A stretch of 64,000 nucleotides of DNA, from assembly GCF_040801915.1 (NCBI RefSeq), contig NZ_JBFMIA010000012.1, positions 1 to 64,000 on the forward strand, in the 5' to 3' direction. Shown here piece by piece: positions 52,246 through 60,081 of this stretch; the first letter of the stretch is position 1; every line of letters begins with the position of its first letter. A program made the translations under genes and the position numbers. Under the pieces are notes generated by a model. That model was not told the DNA's origin and made no database searches. It saw only the letters and a program-made list of their open reading frames with translations. The DNA is from Jeotgalibacillus marinus (GTDB lineage Bacteria > Bacillota > Bacilli > Bacillales > Jeotgalibacillaceae).

Positions 52246-52281
52246 GAAAAAACAGTTGTCGATTATCGACAGCTGTTTTTA
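52246..52281. terminator. Terminator of the aminotransferase gene
   Basis: AAAAAACAGTTGTC pairs with GACAGCTGTTTTT (about 52246-52281, one G-T pair). It also abuts the minus-strand YvrJ-like remnant. Confidence 0.85.
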
Positions 52282-52420
52282 CTTAATCTTCTCTGGCAAA
52301 CGCTGAATGGAATCGATGACTGCTTCAAGATTCGCTTCAATCCGGTGTAATAAATAACGAAACGATGGCCGGAAATTCAATTTCGCTTTTGACAGGAAAT
52401 TCATTCTATTCAGAGTGAGT
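52279..52420 (-). pseudogene. YvrJ-family remnant
   Basis: On the minus strand a 41-residue frame from 52404 ends LLHRIEANLEAVIDSIQRLP then EKIK, like the C terminus of YvrJ-type small proteins (LLYRIEAKLExVxxSIQxLPEKM). The preceding frame reads EFPAIVSLFI in another phase, the matching first half, so a frameshift splits the gene. YvrJ genes commonly follow DUF1659 and DUF2922 genes, which lie at 53641-54113 on the same strand. A methyltransferase gene now lies between. Confidence 0.6.
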
Positions 52421-52483
52421 TTGATTATGTAATACTAAAAGATAGTAAGAAATTAAAATACTATTGAAAAGGAGAATAAAATC

Positions 52484-53209
52484 ATGAATAACAAAGCATT
52501 TGATCCTGATGTACAAATGCCAGACCATACGAATGTCTATAAGAATCAAACGAAACTGTATGAACAAATGATTTCAAAACAGCCTAGTGTATTAAAAACC
52601 ATAGAGGAGATTACACCTATAAATCAATTAGATGTTATTGATATGGGAGCGGGTTCAGGAAGGTTAACGAGTGTACTAGCTCCTTATGTTAAATCAATTT
52701 TAGCACTAGACGCTTCGGCTGAGATGTTAATCCTTAATGAAGAAAAATTAAAGCATAATAAAAACTTAAATTATCAAATAGAGGTTGCTGACCATCGAAA
52801 AATCCCAGCAGAAAACGAAAGTGCTGACTTAGTTGTATCAGGGTGGTCGATTGGTTATCTTGGTAGCTCCGAAGTAGAGAATAATGTACATAATATCGAA
52901 AAAGTTATGGAAGAAATTATGCGTGTGCTTCGCGCTAAAGGAATGGTCATAATTTTCGAAACGATGGGAACTGGATTTGAAACACCTAATCCACCTGAAT
53001 TTCTAAAACAATATTACTCATTACTTGAAAATAAATATGGTTTTTCTCATAAGTGGATACGCTTAGATTATCAGTTCGATAGTTTGAAGCAAGCGGAGGA
53101 GTTATCAAGATTTTTCTTTGGAGACGAACTAGCTGAAAAAGTGGTTAGAGAAAATTTAATTACACTACCCGAATGTGCTGGTATTTGGTGGTTGAAAAAA
53201 GAGAGATAA
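52484..53209 (+). CDS. Class I SAM-dependent methyltransferase
   Basis: 241 residues with a strong AAAAGGAGAATAAAATC start. Motif I LDVIDMGAGSGRLTSVLAPY, then ILALDASAEMLILNEEKLKH, ADLVVSGWSIGYLG, and VLRAKGMVIIFETMG are the Rossmann MTase motifs I, II, IV and V. Substrate is unknown (small molecule or tRNA; UbiE/Methyltransf_11 style). It sits inverted between the remnants of a DUF1659/DUF2922/YvrJ-type set, suggesting it was inserted. Confidence 0.9.
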   Translation: MNNKAFDPDVQMPDHTNVYKNQTKLYEQMISKQPSVLKTIEEITPINQLDVIDMGAGSGRLTSVLAPYVKSILALDASAEMLILNEEKLKHNKNLNYQIEVADHRKIPAENESADLVVSGWSIGYLGSSEVENNVHNIEKVMEEIMRVLRAKGMVIIFETMGTGFETPNPPEFLKQYYSLLENKYGFSHKWIRLDYQFDSLKQAEELSRFFFGDELAEKVVRENLITLPECAGIWWLKKER

Positions 53210-53260
53210 TCAAGATAAGAAAAGAACCAATTTCTCCCCGGGTTGATCTAACCTATAGAC

Positions 53261-53300
53261 AATAGCCTGAGTCCTAATGAAACTGGAACTCAGGCTATTT
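53261..53300. terminator. Terminator of the methyltransferase gene
   Basis: AATAGCCTGAGT (53261-53272) pairs with ACTCAGGCTATT (53288-53299). Confidence 0.85.
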
Positions 53301-53321
53301 CGTTTATTTTTTGATAACTGT

Positions 53322-53515
53322 TTATTTGATAGGGTAGGTAATGTGTAGTCTTACCTTTCCTTGTTGTTTATTTAAATCCATTAGTTTTTTAGCTGTTTGA
53401 ATGCTCATATATAAGACATTTCAGAACGTTCAGGGTAATAAGAGGCTGCCTGACGTACAAAAGCGTTTTCAAGGGCATTTTGAGCCTTTTGAAAAAATTC
53501 CAATAATCCATATAC
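53322..53515 (-). pseudogene. Frameshifted small gene of the DUF1659/DUF2922 set
   Basis: Minus-strand frames combine to MDYWNFF, QKAQNALENAFVRQAASYYP, ERSEMSY and SIQTAKKLMDLNKQQGKVRL then HITYPIK. The ATG near 53510 is nine bases after AAAGGAG, so the start looks real. Two frameshifts (a run of six T near 53500; ATATGA at about 53406) split it into parts ending at 53405 and 53322. I do not recognise the family. It lies downstream of DUF2922 with a terminator between. Confidence 0.5.
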
Positions 53516-53603
53516 CTCAACTCCTTTTATGAAAGGTGAAAGCGGGTGTTTGTACTAACCATGTTATCCGCGGATCAAGCCGTATTGTCACATTTTGACT
53601 ACT

Positions 53604-53633
53604 GAAAAAGGTGCCCAGCAGGTGCTGGTCACC
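53604..53633 (-). terminator. Terminator of the DUF1659-DUF2922 operon
   Basis: On the minus strand GGTGACCAGCA pairs with TGCTGGGCACC followed by TTTTTC (53633-53604). Confidence 0.7.
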
Positions 53634-53640
53634 GCACTTG

Positions 53641-53859
53641 TTAAGCAAATTCAACAGGTGTTACTTCACGTTCGATCAGTCTGGCGCCTTTAATGCCAAC
53701 GAGCGCGCCAGTTGGTGTGACAAATGCATCTTGTGCAATGATGTTTTCCATCACTGCTTGGATTGCGGCAGGATCGAGTGGCTCGTTTGGTGAGTCAATG
53801 GATAAGTTGGATGATGTGCCACTTTCTGTTACAAATTGAAGTTCTAGTGTTTTGACCAT
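53641..53859 (-). CDS. DUF2922 family protein
   Basis: 72 residues: MVKTLELQFVTESGTSSNLS, then DPAAIQAVMENIIAQDAFVT and KGARLIEREVTPVEFA. The short fold with a central helix and the ITAKGARLIxR-type C-terminal strand is that of DUF2922, a small protein of unknown function in Bacillaceae. It is translated right after the DUF1659 gene with an AGGAGGG site. Confidence 0.85.
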   Translation of the reverse strand: MVKTLELQFVTESGTSSNLSIDSPNEPLDPAAIQAVMENIIAQDAFVTPTGALVGIKGARLIEREVTPVEFA

Positions 53860-53894
53860 GATTGTCCCTCCTTTCTATTGGGGAAACGCCTCGA

Positions 53895-54113
53895 TTATTC
53901 CTCGATACCAGCTGTTTCTAAGCGCTCAATCTCAAGCAATGGATAGCTACTTAATGAAGAATACGCTAATGCTGTGTTGTATAGTTGATCGGGTGTTACA
54001 GCAACACCAATGCGGCTTAACGTTTTCTTTTTAAGCATGGGCATGCCATCTGCGCCAGTGCCTGCTTCAAACACAAGACGAAGCTTTACGTCATTCACAT
54101 ATTTTTGTGCCAT
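53895..54113 (-). CDS. DUF1659 family protein
   Basis: 72 residues: MAQKYVNDVKLRLVFEAGTG, LKKKTLSRIGVAVTPDQLYN and ALAYSSLSSYPLLEIERLET. This is the DUF1659 pattern (L-x-LxFxxGxD ... KxxS). Function unknown. Start has a GGGGGTGAGCGAAC site. It precedes the DUF2922 gene, the usual pairing. Confidence 0.85.
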   Translation of the reverse strand: MAQKYVNDVKLRLVFEAGTGADGMPMLKKKTLSRIGVAVTPDQLYNTALAYSSLSSYPLLEIERLETAGIEE

Positions 54114-54169
54114 GTTCGCTCACCCCCTTTCACTTCCTATATCGCAAGTCGACGGTAAAAAGGACACCC

Positions 54170-54958
54170 TTATTGTTCAAGCCAATTAAAAATAGGTTTT
54201 TCCTGCCTTACAGCGGTGAGTGTGGCTTGTTGAAAGGCTCGGTATAAGTACTTCTTTAACGACTTCACCTTCCCTTGCTTCGCTTGTAAAATCGTTGAAT
54301 GCCAAGCCTCAATAAATGGTTCTGGACGATTTTCTATTAGCATAGATGGTTGAATCGACGCTTTTGCTCGCAATAAAATCCCGTAATAAGCATAAATGGA
54401 GGCTGCATCATTAAAATATTTTGAGAAGGCTTTGAATATTGGAGCTGGAATTTTTTTTGATAAGGTCTCCGCTGGTACAGCCGTATCTTTTATGTGATTT
54501 TTATTTTTTTGTTTTAAAGATAAAGAAGGTTCATTCTGATTTTTTGGGATACAAACCTTAGGGACATCAGGGGTTGTCTGTGATGGACGAGTGGGCAACT
54601 TCGATTGGTCACGAACGCCAAATAAGGAAGAATGATCTTTTTCAACAGGAAGAATCACAAGGATATTTGCGCCCTTCCCCCCACGAATTTCACGCATCGT
54701 ATAGATTTTTTGAATCATGTGTTTCTCTGCTAAACGATTAATCATCCGTCTGATCGTCTTATCAGAACAACCCATTTCCTTCGCCATCGTGGCCACTTTT
54801 AAATGCGCAGCACCTGGAAATTTCACCGCGTACCGACTGATCAGCTTGAATAACGCTTTCTCTTTTTGTGATACGTGTTTTTCTTTTAACTGTTTCTCCA
54901 CAGCAAGGTTTAATTCTTCCTTTGATTTAAATGATTGAAATTTGTTTAACCACATCAT
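54170..54958 (-). CDS. Winged-helix DNA-binding protein
   Basis: 262 residues. LVLISRYAVKFPGAAHLKV-type lead, then VATMAKEMGCSDKTIRRMIN and RLAEKHMIQKIYTMREIRGG form a classic HTH/winged-helix of the plasmid-replication or phage-initiator style. A low-complexity linker (residues 130-165) is followed by a C-terminal helical region. It resembles hypothetical helix-turn-helix proteins in Bacillaceae with no known role. The start is the ATG at 54958 or 54955. A TATCGCAA ... GTCGA motif lies on both sides of the gene (54137 and 55009). Confidence 0.75.
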   Translation of the reverse strand: MMWLNKFQSFKSKEELNLAVEKQLKEKHVSQKEKALFKLISRYAVKFPGAAHLKVATMAKEMGCSDKTIRRMINRLAEKHMIQKIYTMREIRGGKGANILVILPVEKDHSSLFGVRDQSKLPTRPSQTTPDVPKVCIPKNQNEPSLSLKQKNKNHIKDTAVPAETLSKKIPAPIFKAFSKYFNDAASIYAYYGILLRAKASIQPSMLIENRPEPFIEAWHSTILQAKQGKVKSLKKYLYRAFQQATLTAVRQEKPIFNWLEQ

Positions 54959-55266
54959 GGTTCATTCGCTCCTTTGTATATGAAAAGTTGAGAAATAATA
55001 TCTCACTTCCATATCGCAAAAAGTCGAGCGATTGGTCACCCTTGCTACAATAAACGTTAAAAAAGTTAGAAAGGAAAATCCGAGTGAAAGGAGTGTCGAC
55101 TGTTTTTTTCATTAAGTATGTAGCGGTGAATGGCACCAGATTTTCCACATTGACTGAGGTGGACGAGCCTTAAAAGATGGTTTTTAAGAATCAAAAATCG
55201 GTGAATCTAAAGATCAGATTGGCTCATACTACAAGGTAAGATAAGGTCTCTAACGGTGGTGATTTT
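54959..55266. other. Intergenic region with TATCGCAA-type motif
   Basis: 308 bases between the HTH gene and the glycerophosphodiesterase-like gene. CATATCGCAAAAAGTCGAG at about 55009 resembles TATATCGCAAGTCGACGG at about 54137, on the far side of the HTH gene. No gene is seen; ORFs here are shadows. Confidence 0.4.
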
Positions 55267-56088
55267 TTGAAATATGTCTTTATATTTATGGCTTTCATTT
55301 CCCTTATAACTGGCTCTACTACGAGCAAAGATAAAGAAATTGAGTCATACTCCTGGACCGATCATAGGTTGATTGCACATGCTGCAGGAGGAATTAAAGG
55401 AAAAGATTATACGAATAGTCGGGAAGCGTTTATTAACAGTTATAACAATGGATATAAATTAATTGAAATAGATCTATCATTAACAAGCGATGGTAAATTA
55501 GTCGCGCGACATGGATGGGATGAAACATATGGGCAAGATTTCGACCCTGCCAAGGCGAAAGCATTAACGTATAAGAAATTCATTAAACTCCCTTATTACC
55601 TTCAGTACACGCCAATGGATTTTAAGGATATTTTGGTATTATTAGAACAGCACCCGGAGATTTATGTTGTATTGGATGGGAAGGTTTCTTCGGTTGAGGA
55701 TTCGAAAAAGCTATATAAAAAAGTGGGGAAAGAAATAGAAGAAGTGGAGGAAAGCATTCAGAAGAGATTAATTCCTCAAATGTATTATCAAGATGAGCTT
55801 GAAGTGATTAGGAGCTATGGTTTTCACGACGTCATCTATATAATTGGTCGTGAAGAATTTTCAACCGAATCCATCGTTAAGTTTAGCAAAAAACATGATA
55901 TTCAAGCAGTTGGTATCGCTAAGACCAGAGCAAAAGAGACGATGATTGAACATCTTTATAAGAAGGGAATTGTGACGTATATTTATACGATCAATGACCT
56001 CGATGAAATGTATTCGTACTTCGAAATTGATGTACATGGTTTTTATACGGATTATGTCATACCTGAAGAAATTGAGGACACCCATTGA
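55267..56088 (+). CDS. Exported glycerophosphodiester phosphodiesterase-like protein
   Basis: 273 residues from a TTG at 55267 behind GGTGGTGA; no better start is near. A Sec signal (MKYVFIFMAFISLITGS) precedes a TIM-barrel opening with HRLIAHAAGGIKGKDYTNSR, LIEIDLSLTSDGKLVARHGW, VYIVLDGK-type strand (IYVVLDGKVSS) and ITYIYTINDLDEMYSYFEI. The family hydrolyses glycerophosphodiesters. The usual HRG-x(n)-ENT opening is replaced by AHAAGG ... TNSREAF. A pair of terminators follows. Confidence 0.85.
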   Translation: MKYVFIFMAFISLITGSTTSKDKEIESYSWTDHRLIAHAAGGIKGKDYTNSREAFINSYNNGYKLIEIDLSLTSDGKLVARHGWDETYGQDFDPAKAKALTYKKFIKLPYYLQYTPMDFKDILVLLEQHPEIYVVLDGKVSSVEDSKKLYKKVGKEIEEVEESIQKRLIPQMYYQDELEVIRSYGFHDVIYIIGREEFSTESIVKFSKKHDIQAVGIAKTRAKETMIEHLYKKGIVTYIYTINDLDEMYSYFEIDVHGFYTDYVIPEEIEDTH

Positions 56089-56154
56089 TATGCGGGTGTC
56101 CCTTTCGTTGACCGTAAACAATCCACAACTCCTTTAAGAAATTGTGGATTGTTT
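56076..56154. terminator. Two hairpins between convergent genes
   Basis: GGACACCC/GGGTGTCC (56076-56101) overlaps the stop of the upstream gene, and AAACAATCCACAA/TTGTGGATTGTTT (56116-56154) lies before the convergent peptidase gene. Confidence 0.8.
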
Positions 56155-56162
56155 GAAAGCGA

Positions 56163-57146
56163 CTAGTTTTGATTTCTTGTTTGTTTTTCCCATATGCGTA
56201 AGGAAGGGTATGGATCAAAGGCCCATTCTGTTCTTCCATTATCTCGGTACATTCCGTAGTGGAGATGTGGGGGGAACTTTCCGCTTGTTCCTTCTTTCCC
56301 GTAACCAGAGCTTCCGACATAACCAATGACAGTGCCTGTTTTTACGATGTCTCCTTCTTTTATCTCTTCACTAAATCCTGATAAATGAGCATAGTAATGA
56401 TAAGTGTTGTGAACATCCCGAATTCCAATTCTCCAGCCCCCAAAGTCATTCCAGCCGGCCACTTCTACAATCCCATTCGTAGTAGCCAGAACGGGAACGC
56501 CAGAGGAAGCAAATAGGTCAGTTCCTTCATGCATTCGTCTACCACCCCATCCTCTACTATCGCCCCATGTACTTCGATAACTAAAATTATGGTTCAACGA
56601 AAGGGGAAAGGTGTAGTTATATAAATCCAAAGTATCAAAATGCTTGTAAATCTTTGCGATCGTCATAATTTGATTCACGGATTCCTCACGTTTGTAATAA
56701 TCCATGAGTGCTACTTTAAAGTCTTCTTCAGCCTGTCCGTATTCACTCAAATAGTCAGCCATCGTAAACAGTACATCTTCTATGTCATTGCGATCAGCGT
56801 AACCATTATCATTCCCATCTTTTCCTTGTCCACCAAAAAAAGAGATCATGGAAGGCGATTTACCTTCTTTGTACGGATTCGCCTTACCTGCCCAAACTTT
56901 TTTATCAAATTGGATAGCGATGGGGCCTTCTCTACTTGGGAGATCATCACGAACAAGTTGGATATTTCGTTCAAATTGGTCCACAGCAGCTAAATAATAC
57001 CAAGGAATGAAATGCATCGCGCTATATTGTACATAATATTCCATGCGTTCGTTTAAAAGTTTTTCTCGCGATTGTGGTTTGTTTTCAGACGAAACAACGG
57101 AGGAAAAGAGAACAAAAACCACAACGGTTGAAAGTAAAAATCGCAT
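56163..57146 (-). CDS. M23-family peptidase (LytH-like L-Ala-D-Glu endopeptidase)
   Basis: About 327 residues. The ATG at 57146 is ten bases after GGAG and starts MRFLLSTVVVFVLFSSV, a signal peptide; earlier frame starts have no ribosome site. Zn-peptidase motifs GRRMHEGTDLFA, TYHYYAHLSGF and PPHLHYGMYR (H ... D, H-x-H) are at residues about 218-315. The long N-terminal region (residues 40-150) fits the LytH (YunA) form, a sporulation-linked endopeptidase in B. subtilis. Length 327 matches LytH (326). Confidence 0.85.
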   Translation of the reverse strand: MRFLLSTVVVFVLFSSVVSSENKPQSREKLLNERMEYYVQYSAMHFIPWYYLAAVDQFERNIQLVRDDLPSREGPIAIQFDKKVWAGKANPYKEGKSPSMISFFGGQGKDGNDNGYADRNDIEDVLFTMADYLSEYGQAEEDFKVALMDYYKREESVNQIMTIAKIYKHFDTLDLYNYTFPLSLNHNFSYRSTWGDSRGWGGRRMHEGTDLFASSGVPVLATTNGIVEVAGWNDFGGWRIGIRDVHNTYHYYAHLSGFSEEIKEGDIVKTGTVIGYVGSSGYGKEGTSGKFPPHLHYGMYRDNGRTEWAFDPYPSLRIWEKQTRNQN

Positions 57147-57306
57147 ACATCTCAACTCCATTTTTCTAATGTACATTTATTTTCCCCAATCTACATGATT
57201 TCATCAGTGAATAATTATTAAAAACAGTATGTGGTTTTTCCCATGATTTAAATTTCATCTTTGGGCAATTATAAGGTAAATGACGTATGGTAAAGGACTG
57301 AATTTC

Positions 57307-58068
57307 ATGTTAACAGCACAACAATTATCATCTTTTCGCTCCCAATTACTGAAGAGGAAAAAGGAGTTAGAGGTACAATTTGAAGAAAATGATCATTATG
57401 ATTTGCAAAGAAGTCACACAGATTCCGTAAGTGAACTTTCTTCTTACGATAACCACCCAGGAGATACTGGCTCAGAGTTATACGAAAGAGAAAAAGATCT
57501 CGCACTAAATGAGCATGATAAGCTTGAACTGAAAGCAATTGATGAAGCGTTAGAAGCAATGAAGGTCGGCATGTATGGTCAATGTGCCGAATGCGCGGAT
57601 GAAATTCCGATTGAGCGTTTAGAGGCACTGCCAACAGCAAGGTATTGTATTGCGCATACTCCAGATCAAGATGTTTCTAGGCATCGGCCAGTGGAAGAAC
57701 AGATTCTCACGCCACCGTTTGGTAAGTATAATTTGGATGAAAAAGATGAGAATGTTGGCTATGATGCAGAGGATTCATGGCAGGATGTTGCGCGTTATGG
57801 GACGTCCGATTCCCCATCCGATATAGAAAATCCTCCAGGAGAATACGAAAATACGTATACGGAATGGGATGAAAACAATGGGAACGTGGAATCCTACGAA
57901 AATTTTGTCGGCGTTGATATGGATGGACAAACGGTAACGGTCTACCCAAATAAAGAACACGAACGCTATGAAGAGGCATTAGATGAGGAAGGGATCATGA
58001 CGTCTTTTGGTGATTTACCTGGAGTGGAGAAAGAGTCATACACAAATTCAGAAAGGCAACAAGAATGA
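57307..58068 (+). CDS. YteA-like protein, TraR/DksA zinc-finger family
   Basis: 253 residues. The ATG at 57307 follows AAAGGA; a frame from 57280 adds nine residues and is less likely. The N-terminal 100 residues carry a coiled-coil-like region (LKRKKELEVQFEENDHYDLQ) and DksA landmarks: HPGDTGSELYEREKDLALNE, EALEAMKVGMYGQCAECADE and ALPTARYCIAH, with a C-x2-C-x17-C-x2-H zinc site. The long acidic tail is as in Bacillus YteA, which is linked to sporulation. A hairpin follows the stop. Confidence 0.88.
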   Translation: MLTAQQLSSFRSQLLKRKKELEVQFEENDHYDLQRSHTDSVSELSSYDNHPGDTGSELYEREKDLALNEHDKLELKAIDEALEAMKVGMYGQCAECADEIPIERLEALPTARYCIAHTPDQDVSRHRPVEEQILTPPFGKYNLDEKDENVGYDAEDSWQDVARYGTSDSPSDIENPPGEYENTYTEWDENNGNVESYENFVGVDMDGQTVTVYPNKEHERYEEALDEEGIMTSFGDLPGVEKESYTNSERQQE

Positions 58069-58084
58069 TTTTAGCTTTTGAGAA

Positions 58085-58112
58085 AGGGTGCCCATGAAAA
58101 TCGGCACCCTAT
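58085..58112 (+). terminator. Terminator of the YteA-like gene
   Basis: AGGGTGCC (58085-58092) pairs with GGCACCCT (58103-58110). The T-run is short (ATCTTT). Confidence 0.6.
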
Positions 58113-58114
58113 CT

Positions 58115-58340
58115 TTGGTGGGGAAATGTTTGGAAAAACCAGACACAGACGCCATCCATCTATAGTGAGTTAGGACATTTGGCATGAAACGCGGATATGT
58201 GAAGTGTAGCCTTCGATATAGGTGAAACATAAGCGGATACCCGACGCACAGCCTTCGATAAACCCGGCACAGACGCGGATACGCTGCGTATTCAGCACTC
58301 TTAAGTAATTTCTTGCAAATCAAGCGCGTCCATTTTCTGT
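58115..58340. repeat. GCGGATA/CTTCGATA intergenic repeats, locus 2
   Basis: AACGCGGATATGTG ... GCCTTCGATATAG, then AAGCGGATACCC ... GCCTTCGATAAACC and ACGCGGATACG. The rest of 58341-58542 shows only the promoter region of the symporter gene. Confidence 0.7.
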
Positions 58341-58542
58341 TCCTACGCTCTCAACTGTCATTTTCTATCAAAAATTCAGAAAATTATAGACTGTTCGACA
58401 AAAAGTATGTAATATATTATTATAGTATGTAACAATTACACGCTTTGAAATATTTAAGATAATTCTCTTATGAAAAAATAATCCTCATAAGAATGACAGG
58501 CCACAACAAGTAGAAGTAAGCATCAGAATGAGGAGGTACAAT

Positions 58543-59742
58543 ATGAAGCTGATAGGGAAACTTGTGTTAGGTATTATTGCTGGTATTTTAATAGGATTAT
58601 TGAATATTGATCCTGTTACACAGTTATTTGTGACGATCAAGGGTTTATTTGGGCAATTTATTGGTTTTGTTATTCCGTTTCTTATTTTATTCTTTATTGT
58701 GTCGGGTATTTCAAAACTTGGAGATAAATCTGGAAAAATGGTAGGCGTTACCGTTGGAACAGCGTACCTGTCTAGCTTACTAGCTGGTTTGTTTGCATTC
58801 GCTATGGCTATTACGTTTATACCTCTTCTATCCAATGAAGGAACTTCGGTAGCAGGAGGACAAGAAGGAATCGAACCATTCTTCCATTTTGAAATCGACC
58901 CAGTAATGGGTGTGTTAACAGCACTTGTAGCAGCTTTCCTCTTTGGAATTGGGATTGCAAAAACAAAGAGTCTGACCTTAATGAGGTTCTCCGATGAAGG
59001 AAAAAACATTATTGATATGGTCCTTTCAAAAGTAATTGTCCCATTTTTACCCATCTATATTGCTAGTATCTTCGTGGAACTGGCGGCAAAAGGGGAAGTT
59101 TTTAACATCTTAAAGGTGTTTGGTATGGTGCTATTGATAGGGGTTGTTTCGCAAAGCCTCTGGCTGATCATTCAGTTCTCTGTAGCTGGTGCACTTACCA
59201 AACAAAATCCATTCGTTTTACTTAAGAGCATGCTTCCGGCATACTTTACAGCAATTGGAACAATGAGTAGTGCAGCAACTATACCTGTTACACTCGAACA
59301 AGTGAAGAAAAACAATGTAAAAGAGGAAGTGGCAGATTTTGTTGTTCCATTGTGTGCCACGATTCATCTGTCAGGTAGTGTGATCACCATTGTGGTGAAT
59401 ACGATTGCTATAATGAATTTCCTCCCAGATTTTGCTCTTCCAACTTTCGGAAATATGCTGCCGTTCATCGCTATGCTTAGTGTAATTATGGTTGCTGCAC
59501 CTGGTGTACCAGGTGGGGCCGTCATGGCTGCTGTAGGGATCTTAACCTCTATGCTTGGCTTTACCGAACTAGCAGTTGGCCTGATCATTGCATTGCATAT
59601 GACGCAAGACGGATTCGGAACAGCTGCGAACATTACCGGTGACGGTGCGATCAGTACGATCGTGAACAAATTTTCAGAAGGCGATTCTGGTGTAAAAGGA
59701 AATGAGATCCCCGTGGCTACTAATGATAGAGAGGCCGTCTGA
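58543..59742 (+). CDS. DAACS-family dicarboxylate/amino acid:cation symporter
   Basis: 399 residues from the ATG at 58543, seven bases after GAGGAGG. About eight membrane spans. Family motifs: LSSLLAGLFAFAMAITFIPL, FTAIGTMSSAATIPVTLEQV (the serine-rich SSAAT hairpin), VVPLCATIHLSGSVITIVVN, and GFTELAVGLIIALHMTQDGF then GTAANITGDGAISTIV (the second substrate loop). A Na+ or H+-coupled glutamate, aspartate or C4-dicarboxylate carrier. A terminator follows. Confidence 0.9.
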   Translation: MKLIGKLVLGIIAGILIGLLNIDPVTQLFVTIKGLFGQFIGFVIPFLILFFIVSGISKLGDKSGKMVGVTVGTAYLSSLLAGLFAFAMAITFIPLLSNEGTSVAGGQEGIEPFFHFEIDPVMGVLTALVAAFLFGIGIAKTKSLTLMRFSDEGKNIIDMVLSKVIVPFLPIYIASIFVELAAKGEVFNILKVFGMVLLIGVVSQSLWLIIQFSVAGALTKQNPFVLLKSMLPAYFTAIGTMSSAATIPVTLEQVKKNNVKEEVADFVVPLCATIHLSGSVITIVVNTIAIMNFLPDFALPTFGNMLPFIAMLSVIMVAAPGVPGGAVMAAVGILTSMLGFTELAVGLIIALHMTQDGFGTAANITGDGAISTIVNKFSEGDSGVKGNEIPVATNDREAV

Positions 59743-59841
59743 TCGAGAAAATGATATGGATAGTGGTTGTCGATTCCATTAAAGGATTAGACGTGTTAAT
59801 AAAAAACTAATATGGAATCAGATGATGATTATTGCAAGGAA

Positions 59842-59870
59842 GGCGAGTATAAATATTACTCGTCTTTTTT
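59842..59870 (+). terminator. Terminator of the symporter gene
   Basis: GGCGAGTA (59842-59849) pairs with TACTCGTC (59857-59864, one G-T pair), followed by TTTTTT. Confidence 0.75.
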
Positions 59871-59971
59871 ATGTGTCGAACTTTTTTAGGTAAAACAGCT
59901 AAAGGTGATGATAGTAGACTCAACTCACTAAGCACCTCTCAAAATTTCCCCTGTATCTTCCTAAACACACT

Positions 59972-60008
59972 ATGACACTTGTCATGTTCATGTGTTGACA
60001 TCCATGAC
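59972..60008 (+). promoter_or_regulatory. Candidate DesR binding region upstream of the desaturase
   Basis: ATGACACTTGTCAT followed by GTTCATGTGTTGACATCCATGAC forms overlapping inverted repeats (ATGAC ... GTCAT, TCATG ... CATGA). TTGACA at 59995-60000 may be a -35; no good -10 follows at the usual distance, as expected for an activator-dependent promoter. It lies about 75-110 bases before the desaturase start. The rest of 59743-60081 holds the symporter terminator. Confidence 0.45.
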
Positions 60009-60081
60009 TTATTTGAATGCTGTGTATCATTTATGATGAGGTCATAAGAGCAACGGAATCTTTTGATAATAGGAGGATGAC

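Noticed and set aside
58485..59054. 189-residue minus-strand frame in the DAACS symporter
   Set aside because: Shadow of a gene with a strong ribosome site and transport motifs.
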